A DNA stretch of 64,000 nt from Phaseolus vulgaris. Lineage: Eukaryota > Streptophyta > Magnoliopsida > Fabales > Fabaceae. Below, one piece after another: positions 45,931 to 58,672 of this stretch. Made by a program: the position numbers and the translations under genes. The first letter of the stretch is position 1. Every line of letters starts with the position of its first letter. The notes beneath the pieces are model-generated. The model ran no database searches. It saw only the letters and a program-made list of their open reading frames with translations, and was not told the DNA's origin. The stretch spans positions 43,210,177 through 43,274,176 of the forward strand of contig NC_023749.2 of NCBI RefSeq assembly GCF_000499845.2, in the 5' to 3' direction.

Positions 45931-47831
45931 ATGGATCGGAGTTGGATTAATACACTGCAGATAAGTGATGCTTACGAAAAAAGGGTGGAAAAATTCATAC
46001 AGTTCACAGAACATAATGTCGTTAATAGTAATAATAGAGTAAGAATAAGGTGTCATTGTGTCAATTGTTTGAATGGAAGGATATAGAGTGTTTCCGAAAT
46101 TAGAGAACAACTTTTGTGTGATGGAATTTTGAAAAATTATACAACATGGACATGACATGGTGAATTGTTAGACTTGCCAATGGATGATAGATTAGAAGAC
46201 ATGATAGATATACAAGTGTGCGCGGAGCTTCGAAGGAAGTTCATGTCTCAATGGATGATAGATTTGAAGACATGATTCGTGACGTGGGAGCAGAATCTTT
46301 TGCTAATGCAGTTTTCGAAAATAAGTCTAATTATGCAAAGACTCCTTTGTATCCTTGTTCAACTAACTTCACACGATTATCAATAGTGTTAAGGTTAATG
46401 AATTTGAAGGCAATGAATAGATGGACCGACAAAAGCTTTACAAAATTGCTCGAATTGGTTAAGGACATGCTTCCAAAAGGAAATACATTACCCAATTGAA
46501 ATTATGAGGCAAAAAAAATACTTTGTCAGATGGGTATGGAATATAAAAAAAGACATTCATGTCCTAACGATTGTATTTTATACAAAAATGAGTACGAAGA
46601 TTTAAGAAGATGTCTTAGGTGTGGTTTGTCACATTATAAGTTAAAGTTGGTTAGAATGATGAAATTGATGAATTCACAAAGGAAGGTCCTCTTGCTAAGG
46701 TTGTTTGGTATCTTCCAATAATTCCAAGGCTTAAGCGTTTGTTTGCAAATGTAGATGACGCTAAAAACCTTAGGTGGCATTCAAATAATAGAAAATGTGA
46801 TGGACTACTTCGTCATCCTATTGATTCTCTACAGTGGAAGAATATTGATAAAGAAAAGATACATGAAGATTTTGAAGGGATATGTGAAGAATCAATGTCA
46901 TTCGGAAGCTTCCATTATTGAAAGATACATTTCAGAAGAATATATTGAGTTTTGTTCCAAGTACTTGTCAAAAGCCAAATGTATAGGAGTTCCGGAAAAA
47001 GGTTGACACTCTCGTAGATTGATAAGTAAATCTTCAAAAGGTGTACATGTCATAAGCAAATCTAGAGAAGAGGTTCTGCAAGCACACTTGTATATCTTGA
47101 GTAACACTGATGAGGTGTTACCATACTTAGATACACACAAAGACATTGTCAAATATAAAAATCCAAGATAATCAGAAAAATGGGTGTTAATTGAGCATAA
47201 CAAAACTTTCATATCATGGTTTAAGCAACAAATAATGAATGATCCATCAGCATTTGAAACATTAATATGGCTTGCAAACGGTCTCAAGTTTGATGTTTTA
47301 TGTTGTTCTAGCTATGAAGTAAATGGTTGTTTGTTTTACACAAAGTCTCGAGATGATAGGAGTACAATGCAAAATAGCGGAGTCACCTAGGAGGCAGAGT
47401 CTATGTAGTTTTCAACTGCAAAGGATCAAAATCTTGTTGTGGGATCAATGCCTTATTATGGTGTCATAGTAGAGATTTGGGAAGTTAATTATACCAACTT
47501 TATTGTACATGTTTTCAAATGCAAGTGGGTTGACAATAAGACTGGTGTAAAAGTTGATGAATCAGGAATGACTTTGGTTGACTTTCGAAAGATAGGTTAT
47601 CATGACAAACCATTAATAATGGCACATCAAGCTTCCCAAGTTTTCTATATCCAAGATCCTACGTCTAAACACTAGTTAATTGTGCTACATGGAAAAAAAC
47701 AACATAATGACCTAGAAGATACAAACAATGACATTTGTGAGATTGAATCACTTACAAGAATGACCATCAATAAAGAGTACGAGGATGTTGGTCATGTTGT
47801 ACATGCAACTCGAAATGATCATGACGAATGA
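45931..47831 (+). pseudogene. TNP2 transposase with internal deletion (CACTA 4)
   Basis: Starts MDRSWINTLQISDAYEKRVE (transposase-associated domain, with RCHCVNCLNGR and early stops at 46085 and 46153). Then GMEYKKRHSCPNDCILYKNE and FANVDDAKNLRWH to about 46850. There the text jumps to HEDFEGI / KILKGYVKNQCHSEASIIER: the part present in CACTA 2 from NMFGNMS to YLRWMYHVEWYMK, holding the catalytic acids, is missing. The C-terminal region (IVEIWEVNYTNF, VDESGMTLVDFRKIGYHD) is well kept to a stop at 47829. It cannot be an active transposase. Confidence 0.88.
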
Positions 47832-47936
47832 ATATATATTTGTATGTGCATGTGATTCATGTTTAGTTTTACAATATATAATTTTAATTATATTTCATAT
47901 TCTTGATGCTTATCATATTTGTTTGATAACAAGAAC

Positions 47937-50900
47937 ATGGCAGATGATAAAGTTTCTCGTTCAAAAACTGGTAGAGAACCTACAAGATTAAAGAATATGT
48001 TTAAGAAGATAAATAAAGATGACAAAATACCTTTGTCTATTGATGTCAACACTGGTGTGGCCACTGGGCCATATACAAAGAAATTTAGGAGTTATCTCGG
48101 AGTACTGTCTCGTGAAAGGATCTCTATCTTAACTAAGTCCTGGAATCACGTGACCGAGCACGAGAGAAACATGATTTGGCAAGATATTCTAGTATGTAAT
48201 TGTTTTTACTTTGTTCAATCTAAAGTTCTTTTATACTTTGTTCTTGTTTATGAACTAATTATCTCAAATAATGTAGGCGCATTACAAGATCCCGAATGTG
48301 GAAACCTTGAAAGCAAAGGTTCTTTCTGATGTGGGTGTCACGTTTCGTCAGTTCAAATCAAAATTGACAACAAATTTTATATATGGTGAAAGGAAAGAAG
48401 AAAATCCTTGTACAAAATATGCATCCCTTGATGAAGAAACTTGGCAGCAGTTTGTGCAGATTCGAAAAACTGAAAAATGGCAGGTTAATATCACTTGTTA
48501 TTTTTGGATATAGTTTATATTAACGTATTATTAAATTTTGAATGTTGATGATATGATGTTCGGAAAAAAGCAAAAGCCAATCAAGAAAATAATGATACCC
48601 CGCACTTATTGTCTCGTGGTGGTTATAAGTTGTTAGAGCAGAAGATGCTTGAAGAAAAGATTAAAGCAAATTCTACTTCCATTGAGGAAATGAATAGTGT
48701 AGATTCTTTGAGGCCTCCATCCGCACCACCTCGACATGAGATGTGGAAGGGTGCCCGTATAAGGCCATCAGGGACATGGAGTTCTAAGTCTACAAAACAA
48801 ACAATTGAACGAATTGTAAGAAATATGTTTTCTAAGTGTTATTTTAAATTCAATGTGTTGAAGTTTGACAATTTCTTTTCATTTGTTTTAGAATTATCCT
48901 GTTGATCAATTAACACAGGGGACTTTTAATCCATGTGGTCACAAAGATATTCTTAATGTTGCTCTCGGATGACCTGAGCACCCTAGACGTGTTCGTGTAG
49001 CTGGATATGGGGTTGGGATTCGGTCATGCTTTGGACCTTCGTCACATAGCAAGGAACAATCATCCAGTCAACCTACCCAAGAGTATTTACTACAGTTACT
49101 TGAACATATAAAGGCTGAGGTAACTCAAAAGCTTAGAGAAAGCTTAATGAAAGAGTTTAATGTGCGAATGGAAAGGGAGTTCGAAAAGCGGTGGGAGGGT
49201 TTAGGACTTTCACAACAACCACCTACTATGGTAGAAGATGAACCACCTCCGCCTCCTATTAAGAAAGTCAGCACTAAAGGGAGTTGTTCGGCGATTGATC
49301 TATCGGGAGATAACTTTGGCTTAACTAGCCAATGCGAGTTATATGTTGAGTGTAATTCTTTGACCCAATTCGTTGCCCTGGGTAAGTGTTATGAAGGAGT
49401 CAGAATGTTACACAATGTGCCTCTTCCTTCTAATTTCATGAAGGTCACGGTGGAGAAGGTCCTTTATGGTGATGTTGCAGTTCCTATGCCGACATCAAAG
49501 GTCATAATTGTAGCAGAGACATTACATACTTTCGTTGCCTGGCCTAGACATCTCGTCATACCTATAGACTCTAGGGTATATTTGTGCACTAATACTAATA
49601 GGATTATATATCAGATATATTACATTCTAACTAATTTAAGTATTTGTTTGTTTGTTGATGAGTAGCAGGAACCTAAGACAAAACTGCCTCTGCAAAAGAA
49701 GAAAACATTCTCCATTGATGATCCTGTGGCGGCATTGGTGGAAGTTTCTACAACTTTAGATACAATCATCCTAAAGGTTCCATGGGATGCCAATGTTTTT
49801 GGAAAGGATAGTGATGTACCGTTGTACTTTCACATCTTTGATTTGTTGGACACATCCGAATATCAAGAGATTAACATATCAGTTCTGCAATTATGGATGA
49901 TGTAAGTTCAAATATTAAAATCTTTATACTTTTGATTTATTAAATATATTAGTACTAACTTATTGAAATTTAGGTATCTTTGTGGATTATGTTTCAATGA
50001 GGGGAAACACAATATATATGGGTTTTTAGACCCTCAAGTCATTTAATTAATTGGAAACAAGAAGTCAGAAACACAAACATACATCACCACTGCCTTAAAG
50101 AATGGAGGAAAACAAATTTATTTTGCTTCATACATCCATGAGTATGTCCTTATTTAATAAATAAGTTATACTAAATTATTGACATAGGAGAAACTAACTG
50201 ATTTGTTATATAGGTGCCATTGACAACTATTGATCATATTTGTTCAAGATCGTACCGCTGCATGGTTTTTCTCTTTGCATAAAAAAACCCCTACCTATTT
50301 TAAACACATTATAGATAGGTACGACAGTTTCATTTAACATTTATTATTACTTATACATTATATAATGTTATGTATTCTAACATAAAATCTTATTATTTTA
50401 GTGCTTACTCTGGACATAACATGTTGAGTGGGAGGAGAACTGCAAACGCACAAAGACTCACTTGGATGTACCTTATGTTAGAATGTATAGCTTTAAACTA
50501 GAGGGGGGTGAATGGTTTAAAGAGGGTTTTCACAAACTTTTTAAGAGAGAATGAAATTCTTTGCAAGAAACCAGATTTAGGAATTCAGTTTGCCAAGAAC
50601 AAAGCTCAAAACAGAAAAGCAACAGAAAAACAATCGGTTGTTTCGTAGAAACAATCGGTTGTTTATACCAGAAATATAAGAATATTGAAATTAAAGAGCT
50701 TAAGGAAGAGAGAATTGCACAAACAATTTATACTGGTTCACTCTTAACCCAAGAGCTACATCCAGTTTCCCAGAAACCACTGGGGAATCCACTAGGTAAT
50801 CAAATCCAAATTACATACACACACCACCAAAGAAGTGACCTTGATCCCCTCAAGACACACACTTCGTTTGGCTCAGCACATACACCCCCAAGAATATTGA

Positions 50901-51943
50901 TCTTGACAACCTCAAGAGCACACAACCCTTCTTGGCTTTACAACACCAGAATGTACACACAATACAGAACGAATTACACTGTTACATAATCAACTGAAAT
51001 CAATACAGAGTAATCCTATTCCACTTCTCTCTTGAATAACCAAAGCTCAAGTTCAAACTCAAATTGCTTCAAAAACTCTTTGAAAAACTCCAATCTGTTT
51101 TTTTGTCTTGTTGTTTGTTATAAAACATTAACAAACTATTTATTGTTTTCAAATTTTGGTCAAAGCATTTAAAACAGGAGCGTATTCAGTTATGAAATCA
51201 ATTAAAGCTCTTCTAACAAACAAAACTGTTTTTCTATTAGGATTTCAAACAAAGAATCGGTTGAAATAGTGAATCAATCGGTTGTTTGGGTTTGACCACA
51301 AGACAACCATCCAAAACAGTTTTCAAACTTTTTCAAAAACACCTAAGTATAAAACAATCAGTTGTTTCGATAAAACAACAAGTTGTTTTTCACTTAGTTT
51401 GAAAAACACTTTAATCTTAAAAGATTTGAAAACACTTAAGCTTTAGATTCAACAAATAGTGGATTACAAATAAAATCTACCCCAGATCCTATTCTAAAAC
51501 AACTTAGCAACAACAAGCGCATCCAGCCTTCCATCAAACTCAAAGGATTTGGATTCTTCAAAGCTTGAACACACTTGATTCAACACCTTAAGGTATTTAA
51601 AGTATATTTGTTCACTCAATTTAATATGTCTCACTCATTCATTTAATACATTTATTTTCACATGCAGTCCAACAAGCAATCCAGAAGTTATGAGTGCGGT
51701 TATTATGTTAAGAAATGGATGTTGACTATTGTGCAAGTTGCAATTAATAAAGGTTGGGATAAGGTAATACCTCAATACAATAAACACTTTAAAATTCAGG
51801 GTTTATTATTCATGTACTAATTCAAAAAATTTCAAATGTCACAGTTTTTCAATGACCAACCCCCGCTAGATTTGAAAGTATTGGAGTATGTGAGAACAAC
51901 AGGGTCAAAGCATTTTGTAACCATGTATAACACCTTAGGATAG
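47937..51943 (+). pseudogene. CACTA second gene with Ulp1-like C-terminus, ten exons
   Basis: Exons by GT/AG and reading: 47937-48191, 48277-48483, 48563-48815 (acceptor decayed to CG), 48892-49575, 49669-49901, 49974-50141, 50214-50318, 50402 to about 51593 (interrupted by an LTR), 51668-51762, 51845-51943. N-terminus: ATGPYTKKFRSYLGVLSRER, a TNPD/plant-transposase-like part. Exon 4 has an acidic coiled segment and a proline run. Exons 6-9 fit a C48 (Ulp1-like) peptidase: CH(stop)QLLIIF with the His, and SYECGYYVKKWM with the Cys. Stops occur in exons 4, 6 and 7. Desumoylase-like activity is known for the family, but its role in transposition is not. Confidence 0.75.
50476..51585 (-). mobile_element. 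Family-A solo LTR inside the CACTA second gene
   Basis: Minus-strand copy of the 23674-24825 LTR, ends TGTTAGAATGTATAG...GATTCAACA, flanked by CCTTA at 50471-50475 and 51586-51590. It carries three dyad pairs with 21-bp offsets (50628/50649, about 51252/51273, about 51353/51374). Confidence 0.95.
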
Positions 51944-52367
51944 ATAAATCATTAGAATGGCATACTTTTTCATATATTAGCAAAACTTTTTGTAGAATGT
52001 TATAATTTGTTGTATGTATTTTCATATTTAAAATATGATTTTAAATGTTTTGATTTTCTGGAATTTGATATTTTATGCAAGTTTGAGGTTTTTTAAAAAT
52101 GAAAATAAATTTTTTTAACAACCCATATATAACGACGGTTCCACGTGGAACCATCTTTAAAAGTCACACATACAATGACGGTTTCATGTGGAACCGTCTT
52201 TAAAAGTCACACATACAACGACGATTTCCAGGGGAATTGTCTTTAAAAGTTTTTAATTTTTTTATTATTTAACATCCATTTATAAAGTCGGTTAAATGAA
52301 CCGTTGTTATAAATATGTTTATAATGACGGTTTAGCAACCGTCGTTAACATACCTTTTTTACTAGTG

Positions 52368-52802
52368 AAAATAAATTAAAAGTATTTTAGGTTCTTACTT
52401 TTTACATTAAAGGTATATTTACGTATTATCCTATTATGTAAAACTATGTCAATCAAAGTACATTTTAGAACTAGTTATTATTGAAAATTGTAAGAAATTT
52501 ATTATTTTATACATTATTTTAAGTAAATAAATTGTAAATATCAGTTGAAAGGAAATAAAGTACGAGGAAGAGGAGTGTATGCACGCTAATTCATCATCTC
52601 CAACATTTTATTATCTCCAACAGGTTTATGAAAGAAAATAGCTTAAATTTCTTCACATACTTATTTGTGGATCCATTAAGTTAAAAGAAACGAGAGGATA
52701 CTTAAGAAAGTCAACTGGCTAGGCAACACTTTCATTTAAAGAACTCAAAGACTTTCAAAAATTCAAATGAATTTTTTTATCAAAGATTAGGCACGTGTGG
52801 TC
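52368..52802. other. AT-rich spacer
   Basis: No gene or repeat recognised; it ends in the TGGTC target site of the next copia. Confidence 0.5.
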
Positions 52803-53230
52803 TATTAGAAAATTATGTAAATTAACTTTATAATGTGACTCATATAAAATAGATGTTGGGCTTTGTGTCAGAATATGATTTAATAAAATAAAAGGCTCAT
52901 TGGCTAATGTGAGAAGTTATATATATTTAATATTACCTAATGAAATGCTAATCTGATGGAGATTGGGAAAGAATAGAAACAAGATTTTGTCTCTGCAAAG
53001 AAGGTTGTCTCACTGTTGACCATCAATAAAGGGTGTGACAAGAACATAATTTCCAAGAGATAGATTGAGAAAAGGAGATTAAAGAAACTGTTCACATAGG
53101 GACTCTCATAGATAAAGGTAAGTGTCAATCTCTATTATAATTGAATATGATGTGTGAGAATCATAATTTGTAAGATCCTTAAGATGATGATGTGCACTAT
53201 TGTTTACTACGGTACACTTTTGATTTTACA
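52803..53230 (+). repeat. 5' LTR of the 52.8-59.1 kb copia
   Basis: 428 bp; near identical to 58673-59129 except that the AT run is short here. Confidence 0.93.
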
Positions 53231-53232
53231 TG

Positions 53233-53244
53233 TGGTATCAGAGC
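53233..53244 (+). other. Primer binding site
   Basis: TGGTATCAGAGC, initiator-Met tRNA type. Confidence 0.9.
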
Positions 53245-53356
53245 ATGATTGCTCAAATTTATTATTCTCTGTGAATGATGTTTTTCCCAATTTTAAGAAC
53301 CTTAATTTTAAAATTATGAATATTGAAAAGAAAATAATATCTTTTGAGTATAAATT

Positions 53357-53559
53357 TTAAGGTTTAGTTTATCCCCTATTTCTATTGCATTAGGAATTGA
53401 TTTCAAATTAAAACAATGAAATCTCAAGTCTTCTGTTACATCATAAAAGAAAAATTTTAAGGTTTAATTTATCCTTAATTTTTGTTGCATTATGAATTGA
53501 TTTCAAATTAAAATAATGAAATTTCAAGTCTCCCGCTAAATCATAAAAGATGAATGATA
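53357..53559 (+). repeat. Tandem duplication of about 100 bp in the leader
   Basis: Two copies of TTTTAAGGTTTA.TTTATCC...GATTTCAAATTAAAA.AATG...TAAATCATAAAAGA type, directly before the five-copy array. Confidence 0.8.
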
Positions 53560-53569
53560 GTATTTTCTA

Positions 53570-54111
53570 GAATTATTTGTATGATAGATTTGTAATTACC
53601 AAAGTGAGCAAATCTTTATGTTTTATTTAATTCCAAATTACAATGAATTTTATTTGAATTACTGATATTATTTATGGAATTATTTGTATGATAGATTTTG
53701 TAATCACCAAAGTGATCAAATCTGTATGTTTTATTTTAATTCCAAATTACTGATTAATTTTATTTCATTTAACGGTATTATTTCTGGAATTATTTGTATG
53801 ATAGATTTCTAATCACCAAAGTGAACAAATATTTATGTTTTATTTAATTCCAAATTGCTGATGAATTTGATTTCAATTAATGATATTAATTTTTGAAATT
53901 ATTTGTACGAAAGATTTGTTAATCACCAAAGTGATAAAATCTTTAGGTTTTATTTAATTCCAAATTACTGATGAATTTGATTTTAATTAATGATACTATT
54001 TTTGGAATTAGTTGTATGATAGATTTGTTAATCACCAAAGTGATCAAATCTTTATGTTTTATTTAATTTTAAATTACTGATGAATTTTATTTCAATTATC
54101 TATAGAATGGA
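53570..54111 (+). repeat. Five-copy leader array, unit about 108 bp
   Basis: GAATTATTTGTATGATAGAT starts at 53570, 53677, 53787, 53895 and 54005, each followed by AATCACCAAAGTGA.CAAAT and TTTATTTAATTCCAAATTACTG. It lies between primer site and gag. Confidence 0.92.
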
Positions 54112-54451
54112 TGCTAAATTATTTATTTATGGGTAAATTGAAATTCATTATTATAAGGCATTTGTGTCACAAAGGTTGATTAGTTGTCCTTATAATTAAT
54201 GGATATGATTGTTGGTAGCGAATATGTATGATTATTTTTATCTATATATTGAAAGATAACAAGTATTTCTAGTTAATGCATATGTATTGCCGAATAATAT
54301 TAATATTATTAGCATCATTATTGATGCTAGCATCAGTCTTTAATGGATTGAATTTTCCTTAATTGGTAACATGTTATTATTAATGCTAGCAAAATTGAAG
54401 AGAAAACTCATTATAGGGTTTGGAAAAGGTGAAACAGACTTAGCATTATGT

Positions 54452-55120
54452 TAATGATCATAACAAGTAATATTAAATTTGTTCTTCCCAAAACTGAAAG
54501 TGCAAAAGAATTTATAAAATTTGTGGAAGAGTGCTCCCAAAAATATTGATAAGTCTCTTGCTGGGACATTAATGAGAATCTTAACTACCATGAAATTTGA
54601 TAGTTCTCATACTATGAATGAACATGTCATTGAAATGAAAAATATTCCAGCAAGACTTAAGTCTCTTGGAATAGCAGTGGATAAACATTTTTTTGTGCAG
54701 TTCATCTTGAACTCATTACCGTATGAGTATGGTCCTTTCTAAATGAACTATAATACCATGACAGACAAATGGAATGTGCATGAATTGCACAGTATGTTAG
54801 TTCAGGAAGAGACTAGTCTTAAGAATCACGAAAACCATTCCATTAATTATGTGAACAATCAGGGAGCTGGAAAGAAAGTTTACAAGAAACATGGAAAGGT
54901 TAAAGGACCATTAAAGATAAATGGTCCTAGACCATTAAAGATAAATGGTCCTAGACCATTAAAGATAAATGGTCATAGACCATTAAAGATAAATGGTCCT
55001 ATACTAAACTCCAAAACTGAAAAATGAAAAATGTCATTTCTGTGGGAAATCTGGACATTTCCAAAAGGATTGTCTGAAACGTGAGGCTTGGTTCAAAAAG
55101 AAAGGAAACCATAATGCTTA
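54452..55120 (+). pseudogene. Gag of the 52.8-59.1 kb copia
   Basis: Begins near 54452 and reads VLPKTESAKEFIKFVEE, then SLAGTLMRILTTMKFDSSHT and MNEHVIEMKNIPARLKSLG, a copia gag (UBN2-type) core. A stop at 54740 and a further open frame (54743-55027) follow. That frame ends in four PLKINGPR repeats. A frame change at 55027 then gives the CCHC zinc knuckle CHFCGKSGHFQKDC (55032-55073). It would form the particle and bind RNA; stops and shifts disable it. Confidence 0.85.
54904..55002 (+). repeat. 24-bp coding minisatellite, four copies
   Basis: Unit ACCATTAAAGATAAATGGTC plus CTAG; the unit has complementary arms (ACCATT / AATGGT). It encodes PLKINGPR or PLKINGHR. Confidence 0.92.
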
Positions 55121-56117
55121 TTATGTATGTTTTGAATCAAACTTCATTGAAGTTCCACATAATTTTTGGTGGATTGATTCTGGATGCACAACTCATGTTT
55201 ATAATATGATGCAGAGATTCCTTTCAACCCAAACCATAAAACCAAATGAAAAAATTTTCTTTATGGGGAATAAAGTGAAGGTTCCAGTGGATGTTGTCGG
55301 ACTTATCGTTTAATCCTTGACACTGAATTTTATTTAGACTTGATAGATACTTTTTATGTACCTAGTATCTCTAGGAATTTAGTTTCTTTGTCTAAACTTG
55401 ATGTTGCTGGATACTCTTTTAAATTTCGGAATGATTGTTTCAGTTTGTATAAGAGTACTTGTTTGATTGGATCTGGTACTCTTTATGATGGTTTATATAA
55501 ATTGAATCTTGATCATTTATATGTTGAAACTCTTATGACCTTGCATCATAACGTTCGCACTAAGCATAGTTTAGTGAATGAATGTTATGCTTTCTTGTGG
55601 CATAACCATTTAAGATATATTTCCAAAGAAATGATGGAAGGATTTGTAAAGAATTAAACACTTCAAAATTTGGATTTTACTTATATGAATGTATGTGTGG
55701 ATTGTATTAAAGGCAAGCAAACAAAACACACAAAGAATGGAGTCACAAGAAGCACTCAACTTCTTGAATTATACACACTTATATATGTGAACCTTTTGAT
55801 GTAAATTCTTTCAATAAAGAAAGATATTTTATCACATTTATTGATGATTTTTCACGTTATGGTTATGTTTATTTACTGCATGAAAAATCTCAAGCAATGA
55901 ATGCCTTGGAAATTTATATGAATGAAGTGGAAAAGCAATTAGACAGAAAGGTGAAAATTGTCAGGTCAGATAGAGATGGTGAATATTATGGAAAGTATGA
56001 TGAAAGTGGATAACACCTTGGTCCATTTGCTAAGCTCCTGAAGAAACATGGTATTTCTGCTCAATACACAATGTCAGGTACACCACAACAAAATGGTGTG
56101 TCAGAAAGGCGTAATTG
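55121..56117 (+). pseudogene. Copia protease and truncated integrase
   Basis: Protease: FWWIDSGCTTHVYN near 55175, then FYVPSISRNLVSLSKLDVAG (55340-55657 open). Integrase zinc part: WHNHLRYISKEMM and later CVDCIKGKQT, with stops between. Core: FITFIDDFSRYGYVY, VRSDRDGEYYG and GTPQQNGVSERRN with the DDE acids. After SERRN at 56115 the reading ends; the C-terminal half of integrase is deleted. A short continuation at 56136-56260 (GETSGSIVVPNVVEPLNDEE) belongs to the linker before RT. Several stops. Confidence 0.85.
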
Positions 56118-56264
56118 TTGTTAAAACTAGAAATGCATGATTCATTGAATATGGTGAAACTAGTGGGAGTATTGTTGTTCCTAATGTAGTTGAACCACTC
56201 AATGATGAAGAAAAAAGCAAATTAATGGTCATTAGAGAGAATCAAACACACATCCTTCACGCCT

Positions 56265-57395
56265 AGACCCTCATACTCGTGCGTGGGATTATATGTTTAT
56301 GAGGTGGTAAGGCCAACAAACTCTAGCTAGGTGAAACTCTAAATGACTCTTATACTGATGAGAATCAAATAAATGAGGCTTTTATTAAAGGAGGAAGAGG
56401 ACATCCACCCTCACATTTGAAGTTTTCCTTCTAGTCTTCTCAAAATTAAAAGAATACATAAAATAAAGTAAGGATCAAGCCTAAAGTCAAAGAAGTCTAC
56501 AAGCCGTCAAAGAAGGGGCTTCAAATAAATATCTCTCTTTGTAGTTTCTTTTATAAAATGTAGAATGTTTAAATATATAGATTTTAGGAAGGTGCTTAGA
56601 GGGAAACCTTAGATACCTCTTTTGTAAAAGCATCTTTAGGCATTAGTTTAGAATTTTCTAGAAGGTGACTCTTCATGCTTCACTTTAGGTGCTAGAAGTG
56701 AGTAGCATGCAAGGGACTTTTGGTTAGCTTGTTTTGTAAGCTTCATGACCAGCCCTTGCTCCTATAAAAGGAGGGCTTAGGTCCTTCATAATGCAGATTT
56801 GGAAATTGTAATAGAGAAACTCTACTCAAATTGAGAGAGAATTATGAGAACTTTGTCTTCTCCTACACCTTGTCTTATCTTGAGTGCCTTGGTTCTCTCA
56901 AGTGGCGGCTTCCCACACTTATCTTGGAGCATTCATACTTCAAGTGGTGTGTTCATCAACCAAGTTCTTCAACCACATAAGTCTTCTCTCTTTTCCATCT
57001 AGTTCTTCCATTTCCATGTCCATATGAACTCCAAAACAAGTGTAGTTTCTTTTAATCGGTTCATCTTCCTTTTCTTACACTTTTGTTCGGTTCTTTTCAA
57101 TTTATCACTATTTTAATTCGGTTCAGTAGCTTTTTTTCATGTTTTGTTCGGTTCAATTGCTTTCTTTAGAGTTTCAATCGGTTCATTTACTTTCTTGTTC
57201 AATTTAATCGGTTCAATTGGCAAGAAATGGAACTTCCATGTGAGTTTGGTGTTTGGTGCAAGTTTTGGTGAGTTCTTGAAACATAGAACATTGATCCATC
57301 TCTATAAAAGTGCCTATTCAATCTCCAACTCAAATTGATTCCATAAAATGTCAAAGAATCATCTATATCTTGCTATTGGAATCATATCAATATGG
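56265..57395 (+). mobile_element. Gypsy-type LTR piece inside the copia
   Basis: Related by eye to the minus-strand LTR 7513-8207, here in the plus direction. It includes a TATA-like CTCCTATAAAAGGAGG at about 56760 and a leader with repeated TTCGGTTC (57090-57210). The boundaries are approximate; no target duplication was found, and copia sequence is lost on both sides. Confidence 0.6.
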
Positions 57396-58301
57396 GTGAG
57401 GCATACTATGTGATATTTATAGAAATATTCCATGATAGATCACAAGGACTGTAGGCTTGTCTCAGAAAGAATATATTTAATAAAGTTTTAGAGAGATTCA
57501 AAATAGATATATGCTCAGCATCTCCTGTTCCAATATAGAAAGGAGACAAATTTAGTCTCATGCAATGTCCAAAGAATGATTTGGAACAGAAACAGATGGA
57601 AAATATTCTTTATGCATTTGTTGTTGGGAGTTTGATGTATGCTCAAACATGTAAAAGACCAGATATTAGCTTTGTAGTTGGTATGCTTGGTAGATACCAG
57701 AGTGATCTGGGATTGGATCATTGGAAAACTGCAAAGAATGTTTTAAGATACTTATAAGGGACAAAGAATCACATGCTTACATATAGGAAATCTGATCATC
57801 TTGAGGTGATTGGATGTACAGATTCAGATTTTGCTAGTTGTATGGATACAAGAAAGTCCATATTTGGTTATGTGAATCTTTTATCCGGAGAAGCAAATTC
57901 CATAAAAAAGTGTGAAGTAGCCAGTCATTGTTGCATCCACCATGCATGTTGAATTTGTGGCATGCTTTTAGGCCACAATTCAGGATAATTGGTTGCGGAA
58001 TTTTATTTTAGAACTTGGAACTGCTAACAATATTGCCAAGTCGTTGAGAATTTGTTGTGATAATTTTGCAGTTGTCTTTTTTTCTAAAAACGACAAGTAT
58101 TCGAAAGGTGCTAAACATATGGAATTGAAATACTTTGTCATTAAAGAGGAAGTTCATAAACATAGAGTGTTAATAGAACATATTAGCACTGATCTTATGA
58201 TTGTTGACCCTTTAACAAAAGGGTTACTTCCCAAACCATTTACTGGTCATGTTGAGAATATGGGCATTATGTTACTAGTGAATGATGAATGTTCTTATTA
58301 A
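57396..58301 (+). pseudogene. Copia RT C-terminus and RNase H
   Basis: Resumes with YYVIFIEIFHDRSQG and an LSQKEY-like part. Then VVGSLMYAQTCKRPDISFVV and GLDHWKTAKNVLRYL, CTDSDFASCMDTRKSIFGYV, and after frame changes CCDNFAVVFFSKNDKYSKGA, HMELKYFVIKEEV and DPLTKGLLPKPF, ending at 58299-58301. The RT catalytic YVDD block lay in the deleted part. RNase H keeps its first Asp region but is broken by stops. Confidence 0.88.
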
Positions 58302-58660
58302 TTCTTATTTGACACTCTAAGCTCATTGATATATAAAAGATTCTGAAATCTATGTTTTTTACTTTATGTATATGCATCCAAATTATGGTGTGGAAAACAA
58401 ATTATGTTACTCTGGATGAAAATGACATTATGTTTGAACCTATTATGGACTTTTCATTATAAAGTCATATTAGGGAGAGAGGATGGTATAGTAGTACATG
58501 GAAGGAAACATGTTGATTAAAAGACATGTAACCGCCATGACTCTTATTATTTTTGTATCCTTGATTTTGATTGATGATAGAACTAATTTACGTGACGCCT
58601 TTCAATGCGCATTATGATTTATGTAATTATTAAATCATGAAAGTATTATAGATCATGAGT

Positions 58661-58672
58661 CAAGTTGGAGAA
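58661..58672 (+). other. Polypurine tract
   Basis: CAAGTTGGAGAA directly before TGTTAG of the 3' LTR. Confidence 0.65.

Larger units (their letters stand above)
45256..52367 (+). mobile_element. CACTA element 4 (plus), both ends present
   Basis: Ends CACTAGTACAAAATAC and, on the minus strand, CACTAGTAAAAAAGG; AAA flanks both sides (weak, as the flank is A-rich). Subterminal ACGACGGTTCC repeats occur at 45295-45430 and, as inverted units, at 52130-52345. It carries a TNP2 gene with the catalytic core deleted and a multi-exon second gene. A solo LTR is inserted at 50476-51585. It is a relative of CACTA 2 (same genes in the same order). Confidence 0.9.
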
